Assembly: GCF_029504395.1 (NCBI RefSeq)
Contig: NZ_JAQFIF010000006.1
Span: forward strand, 186,001 to 250,000
Length of the DNA: 64,000 nt
Source of the DNA: Arthrobacter sp. ES3-54
GTDB lineage: Bacteria; Actinomycetota; Actinomycetes; Actinomycetales; Micrococcaceae
Direction of reading: 5' to 3'
Shown here: piece by piece, positions 61,266 through 64,000 of the stretch
Layout of the letters: every line of letters starts with the position of its first letter
Position numbering within the stretch: the stretch's first letter is position 1
Program-made: the position numbers and the translations under genes
The notes under the pieces: generated by a model
The model's input: the letters and a program-made list of their open reading frames with translations, nothing else
Told to the model about the DNA's origin: nothing
The model's database searches: none

Positions 61266-63848
61266 ATGAGCACTGTGCACGGAGGGCCGTCCGGGCAGGA
61301 CGGCCCTCCGGTCGCGCCCGCCCCCGACGGCGTCGGCTCTGCTACCGATACTGCAGCCGGTCCTGCCGCAGTCACTGCCGGCGGATCCGACGCCGGAACG
61401 GGCGGCGCCGGTACCGCCGGCGCAGGTACTGAGGGCGCAGGGTCGTCCGTGGCCGTCGGCCTGCAGCCGGTGCCGGTGCGGGCCGCCGGCGTGCAGCTGA
61501 TCGGCGAGGCGAAGGGGTCCGGCTACAAGGAAGCCCCGTCGCTGGTGCGCCGCTCCGACGGCCAGACCATCCAGCTCACCCGCCTGCTGTACCTGGTGCT
61601 CGAGGCGATCGACGGCCGGCGGGGCCCGGAGGAGATCGCCGGGCACGCCAGCAACAGTTTCGGACGGCTCGTCAGTGCCGAGAACGTCCGCACGCTGATC
61701 ACCTCCCAGCTCCTCCCGCTTGGCCTGCTCCGGCTGGCGGACGGTTCCGAGCCCGCGGTGAAGAAATCGAACCCGCTGCTGGGCATGCGCTTCCGGTATT
61801 CGGTAACCGATCCGGACCGCACCCGGAAGATCACGGCGCCGTTCGCCACGCTGTTCAACCCCCTGATCGTGGTGGCCGTGACCGCTGCCTTCCTGGTCAC
61901 ATGCTGGTGGGTGCTGATGGTCAAGGGGCTGGCATCGGCCACCCACGAAGCCTTCGCCAACCCCGGCCTGGTGCTCCTGATCCTGGTGGTCACTGTGCTC
62001 TCGGCCGGTTTCCATGAGTTCGGCCACGCCGCCGCCGCCCGCCGCGGCGGCGCCACCCCCGGCGCCATGGGCACGGGCCTGTACCTGATGTGGCCGGCCT
62101 TCTACACCGACGTCACCGATTCCTACCGGCTGGGGCGGGGCGGCCGGCTGCGCACCGACCTCGGCGGACTCTACTTCAACGCAATCGTGGCCGTGGCAAT
62201 CATGGGCATCTGGTGGGCCACCGGCTTCGATGCGCTGCTGCTGGTGGTGGTCACCCAGATCCTGCAGATGGTCCGCCAACTGATGCCGCTGGTCCGATTC
62301 GACGGCTATCACATCCTGGCCGACGCTACCGGCGTCCCGGACTTGTTCCAGCGCATCAAGCCCACCCTGCTGGCCCTGGTGCCGTGGCGAAAAACAGATC
62401 CCGAAGCCAGGCTCCTGAAACCCTGGGCGCGGGCAGTGGTCACCATCTGGGTGTTGGTCACGGTTCCCCTGCTGCTCTTCAGCATGGCCACCATGGTGCT
62501 GACCCTGCCGCGCGTCCTCGGCACCGCCTGGGACAACGGCCTCAAGCAGCAGGCCATGCTCTCCCACAGCCTCTCCGCCGGGGACTTCGCCGACGCTGCC
62601 GTGCGGGTGATCGCGATCGCCTGCCTGGCACTGCCGGTGCTGGGCATCCTGTACATCGTGCTGCGCCTGGTCCGCCAGCTGGCCACCGGGCTGTGGCTGA
62701 AAACCCGCGGCAAGGCCCTCCAGCGCGCCACCGCCATCGTTGCCATCGCGGCTGTGGCCGCGGGCCTCGCCTGGGCCTGGTGGCCCGGCGCCGACACCTA
62801 CCGCCCCGTCCAGCCCTACGAGCGCGGCACCCTGGCCGACGCCACCACGGCAGTCTTCCCGGCCGCGGTCACCAGCCAGATGGCAGAGGGCCAGTCGGGC
62901 AAGACCGTTGCCCTGTGGCCGGAGGGTGCCCGGAAGCCCACACGCGACGAGCCGCAGCTGAGCATGGTCCTGGTGCCCCGGCAGGCCGCCACGGCCGGCT
63001 CGGCAGGCACGGCCGGCGCCGCGGCGCCGTCGTGGGTGTTCCCCTTCGACCGGCCGACCCCTCCGGAGGATGACGGCCACCAGTCCCTCGCAGTCAATAC
63101 CACTGACGGTTCCGTGGTCTATGACGTCGCCTTCGCCCTGGTCTGGGCGGACGACGGCGAGACCGTGGACACCAAGAATGAGGCGTACGCCTTTGCCAGC
63201 TGCGCGGACTGCGCCGCAGTGGCGGTGGGCTTCCAGGTGGTCCTGATTGTGGGTCAGACCGATGTGATCGTCCCGGAAAACCTCTCGGCTGCGGCCAACT
63301 ACAACTGCCTTCGGTGCCTGACCTACGCCCTGGCGAGCCAACTGGTGCTCACCCTCGATGGGCCCCTGAGCAGCGACGGCATGGCCAGGCTCAACGCGTT
63401 GTGGCAGGAGATCGCTGCCTACGGCAAGGACCTGCGCAACCAGCCGCTCTCCGAGATCCAAGGCCGGCTCAGCGCGTACAAGGAACAGATCATGGCGGTC
63501 ATCAAGGCCGATCCCAGTGCCACCCCGGCCGGGTCTGCCGGTACGGCCACGACGCCGGGCGCAACATCCGGCGCCACAACGGGAGCCACAACGGGCGCCT
63601 CTCCCGGCAGCACGCGGGCCCCGTCACCGGGCGCCAGCGGCACCGGGACCACGGCCCCGGCCGGCGCTGCTGCACACACTGGGGGCACCGCGACGTCCGC
63701 TCCCGGGTCCGGCCCGGGTTCTGGGGCCACTGTGCCCGCGGAGCAGCAACCGACGCAGCCCGCGGCACCGGCGCCGGCCGGTTCCACCCCGCCTGCAGCG
63801 GGGACGGCCACGCCCGTGCCGGCAGGAACCGCCCCGCCGGCTCCGTAG
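61266..63848 (+). CDS. PqqD-domain / M50 intramembrane metalloprotease with double-CxxC outer domain
   Basis: 860 aa. Residues 1-75 are Gly/Ala-rich; about 96-156 resemble a PqqD-type peptide-binding domain (DGQTIQLTRLLYLVLEAIDG ... ENVRTLITSQLLPLGLL). Several spans follow; the zinc site is H250-E-F-G-H254 and the partner motif is RFDGYH near Asp346, the pattern of YydH-like peptide zinc metalloproteases. After the last span (near 495-505) an outer domain carries C646-x-x-C649 and C681-x-x-C684, and the end is a Gly/Ala/Thr/Pro tail of about 115 residues. Likely processes or handles the product of the preceding gene (inference). Confidence 0.78.
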   Translation: MSTVHGGPSGQDGPPVAPAPDGVGSATDTAAGPAAVTAGGSDAGTGGAGTAGAGTEGAGSSVAVGLQPVPVRAAGVQLIGEAKGSGYKEAPSLVRRSDGQTIQLTRLLYLVLEAIDGRRGPEEIAGHASNSFGRLVSAENVRTLITSQLLPLGLLRLADGSEPAVKKSNPLLGMRFRYSVTDPDRTRKITAPFATLFNPLIVVAVTAAFLVTCWWVLMVKGLASATHEAFANPGLVLLILVVTVLSAGFHEFGHAAAARRGGATPGAMGTGLYLMWPAFYTDVTDSYRLGRGGRLRTDLGGLYFNAIVAVAIMGIWWATGFDALLLVVVTQILQMVRQLMPLVRFDGYHILADATGVPDLFQRIKPTLLALVPWRKTDPEARLLKPWARAVVTIWVLVTVPLLLFSMATMVLTLPRVLGTAWDNGLKQQAMLSHSLSAGDFADAAVRVIAIACLALPVLGILYIVLRLVRQLATGLWLKTRGKALQRATAIVAIAAVAAGLAWAWWPGADTYRPVQPYERGTLADATTAVFPAAVTSQMAEGQSGKTVALWPEGARKPTRDEPQLSMVLVPRQAATAGSAGTAGAAAPSWVFPFDRPTPPEDDGHQSLAVNTTDGSVVYDVAFALVWADDGETVDTKNEAYAFASCADCAAVAVGFQVVLIVGQTDVIVPENLSAAANYNCLRCLTYALASQLVLTLDGPLSSDGMARLNALWQEIAAYGKDLRNQPLSEIQGRLSAYKEQIMAVIKADPSATPAGSAGTATTPGATSGATTGATTGASPGSTRAPSPGASGTGTTAPAGAAAHTGGTATSAPGSGPGSGATVPAEQQPTQPAAPAPAGSTPPAAGTATPVPAGTAPPAP

Positions 63849-63867
63849 GCACGCACCCGTGGAACCC

Positions 63868-63901
63868 GTTCGGCCGGAAGGATCTCTCCTTCCGGCCGAA
63901 C
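63868..63901. terminator. Perfect 15-bp hairpin after the M50 gene
   Basis: GTTCGGCCGGAAGGA, loop TCTC, and the exact complement, 20 bp after the stop. It closes the two-gene unit. Beyond it, to 64000, no gene could be supported. Confidence 0.85.
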
Positions 63902-64000
63902 GTGTCAGATCGCCTGGGTCCCAAGGGCTAGGTCAGCGGGCCTTCCATTCATCCGCGAGGAGGGTGTACACCATTTCTGTGGCCCATTCGCCCCTTTAGT

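Noticed and set aside
61194..63461. Long antisense open frame (about 755 codons) opposite the M50 gene
   Set aside because: Composition (His/Gln/Gly-rich) is typical of antisense GC-rich DNA; the plus strand has clear membrane spans and HEFGH.
63933..64000. Minus-strand reading MVYTLLADEWKAR ending at 63933, looking like a protein C terminus entering the window
   Set aside because: An in-frame TAA at 63996-63998 limits it to 20 codons; it cannot be called a gene from this window.
1..64000. tRNA, rRNA, CRISPR arrays, insertion sequences and prophage genes
   Set aside because: Reading both strands gave no cloverleaf, regular spacer array, transposase or integrase.

Overview
The window is high-GC, densely packed, gene-rich DNA. 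Every sizeable protein looks like a Micrococcaceae (Arthrobacter/Pseudarthrobacter-type) actinobacterial chromosomal gene. Pointers are a menaquinone pathway with a menaquinone reductase, a ferredoxin-dependent sulfite reductase fed by an FprA-type reductase, PhoX, LCP proteins, paa and bkd operons, GTG/TTG starts, many 4-nt overlaps, and many apparently leaderless promoters. No rRNA, tRNA, CRISPR array, prophage or transposase gene was seen. It reads as core chromosome with a few small lineage-specific insertions.

Layout. 0-1 kb: topoisomerase IB. 1.2-15 kb: assimilatory sulfur locus, almost all on the minus strand: ferredoxin-NADP reductase (fprA), siroheme synthase (cysG), a small ABM protein, a sulfonate-type ABC transporter, RtcB RNA ligase, then the tightly coupled sirA-cysH-cysD-cysN operon, and a CbiX-like chelatase. 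Together these import organosulfur, activate sulfate to APS, reduce it to sulfite and then sulfide, and make the siroheme and reduced ferredoxin that sulfite reductase needs. 15-17 kb: TRIC channel, a SUKH-like protein, an AbiEi/DUF559 protein and a 450-bp non-coding stretch. 17.6-34 kb: menaquinone genes (polyprenyl synthase, menJ, menG, divergent menF, then menD and menC), interleaved with an amino-acid ABC transporter, a second AbiEi/DUF559 protein, argS and phoX. 34-40 kb: PAP2 phosphatase, MFS transporter, GAF-ANTAR regulator, an EspI-like MinD ATPase, an MBL hydrolase and a TMEM175 channel. 40-45 kb: branched-chain 2-oxoacid dehydrogenase operon with a divergent Lrp regulator, and galU. 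46-51 kb: phenylacetate epoxidase operon paaABCDE plus a PaaG-like crotonase. 51-56 kb: PadR plus membrane protein, M23 protein, ArfB, and a duplicated STAS/tyrosine-phosphatase cassette with decayed pieces. 56-60 kb: two LCP ligases and oligopeptidase B. 60-64 kb: a two-gene unit of unknown function.

Most interesting points: (1) the terminal pair, a signal-less, internally duplicated Ala/Asn-rich protein with a double-glycine-leader-like N terminus, followed directly by a PqqD-domain/M50 intramembrane metalloprotease with a double-CxxC outer domain; (2) a 60-bp palindromic element present in three copies of identical length, each at the 3' end of a gene, and a second two-copy palindromic family also at gene ends; (3) 10-bp-phased TCAC repeats upstream of cysG, the sulfur ABC operon and sirA, suggesting a shared sulfur regulator; (4) a tandemly duplicated STAS/phosphatase cassette in which opposite members decayed in the two copies; (5) a TAnnnT-N6-ATG arrangement at many starts, pointing to leaderless transcripts.
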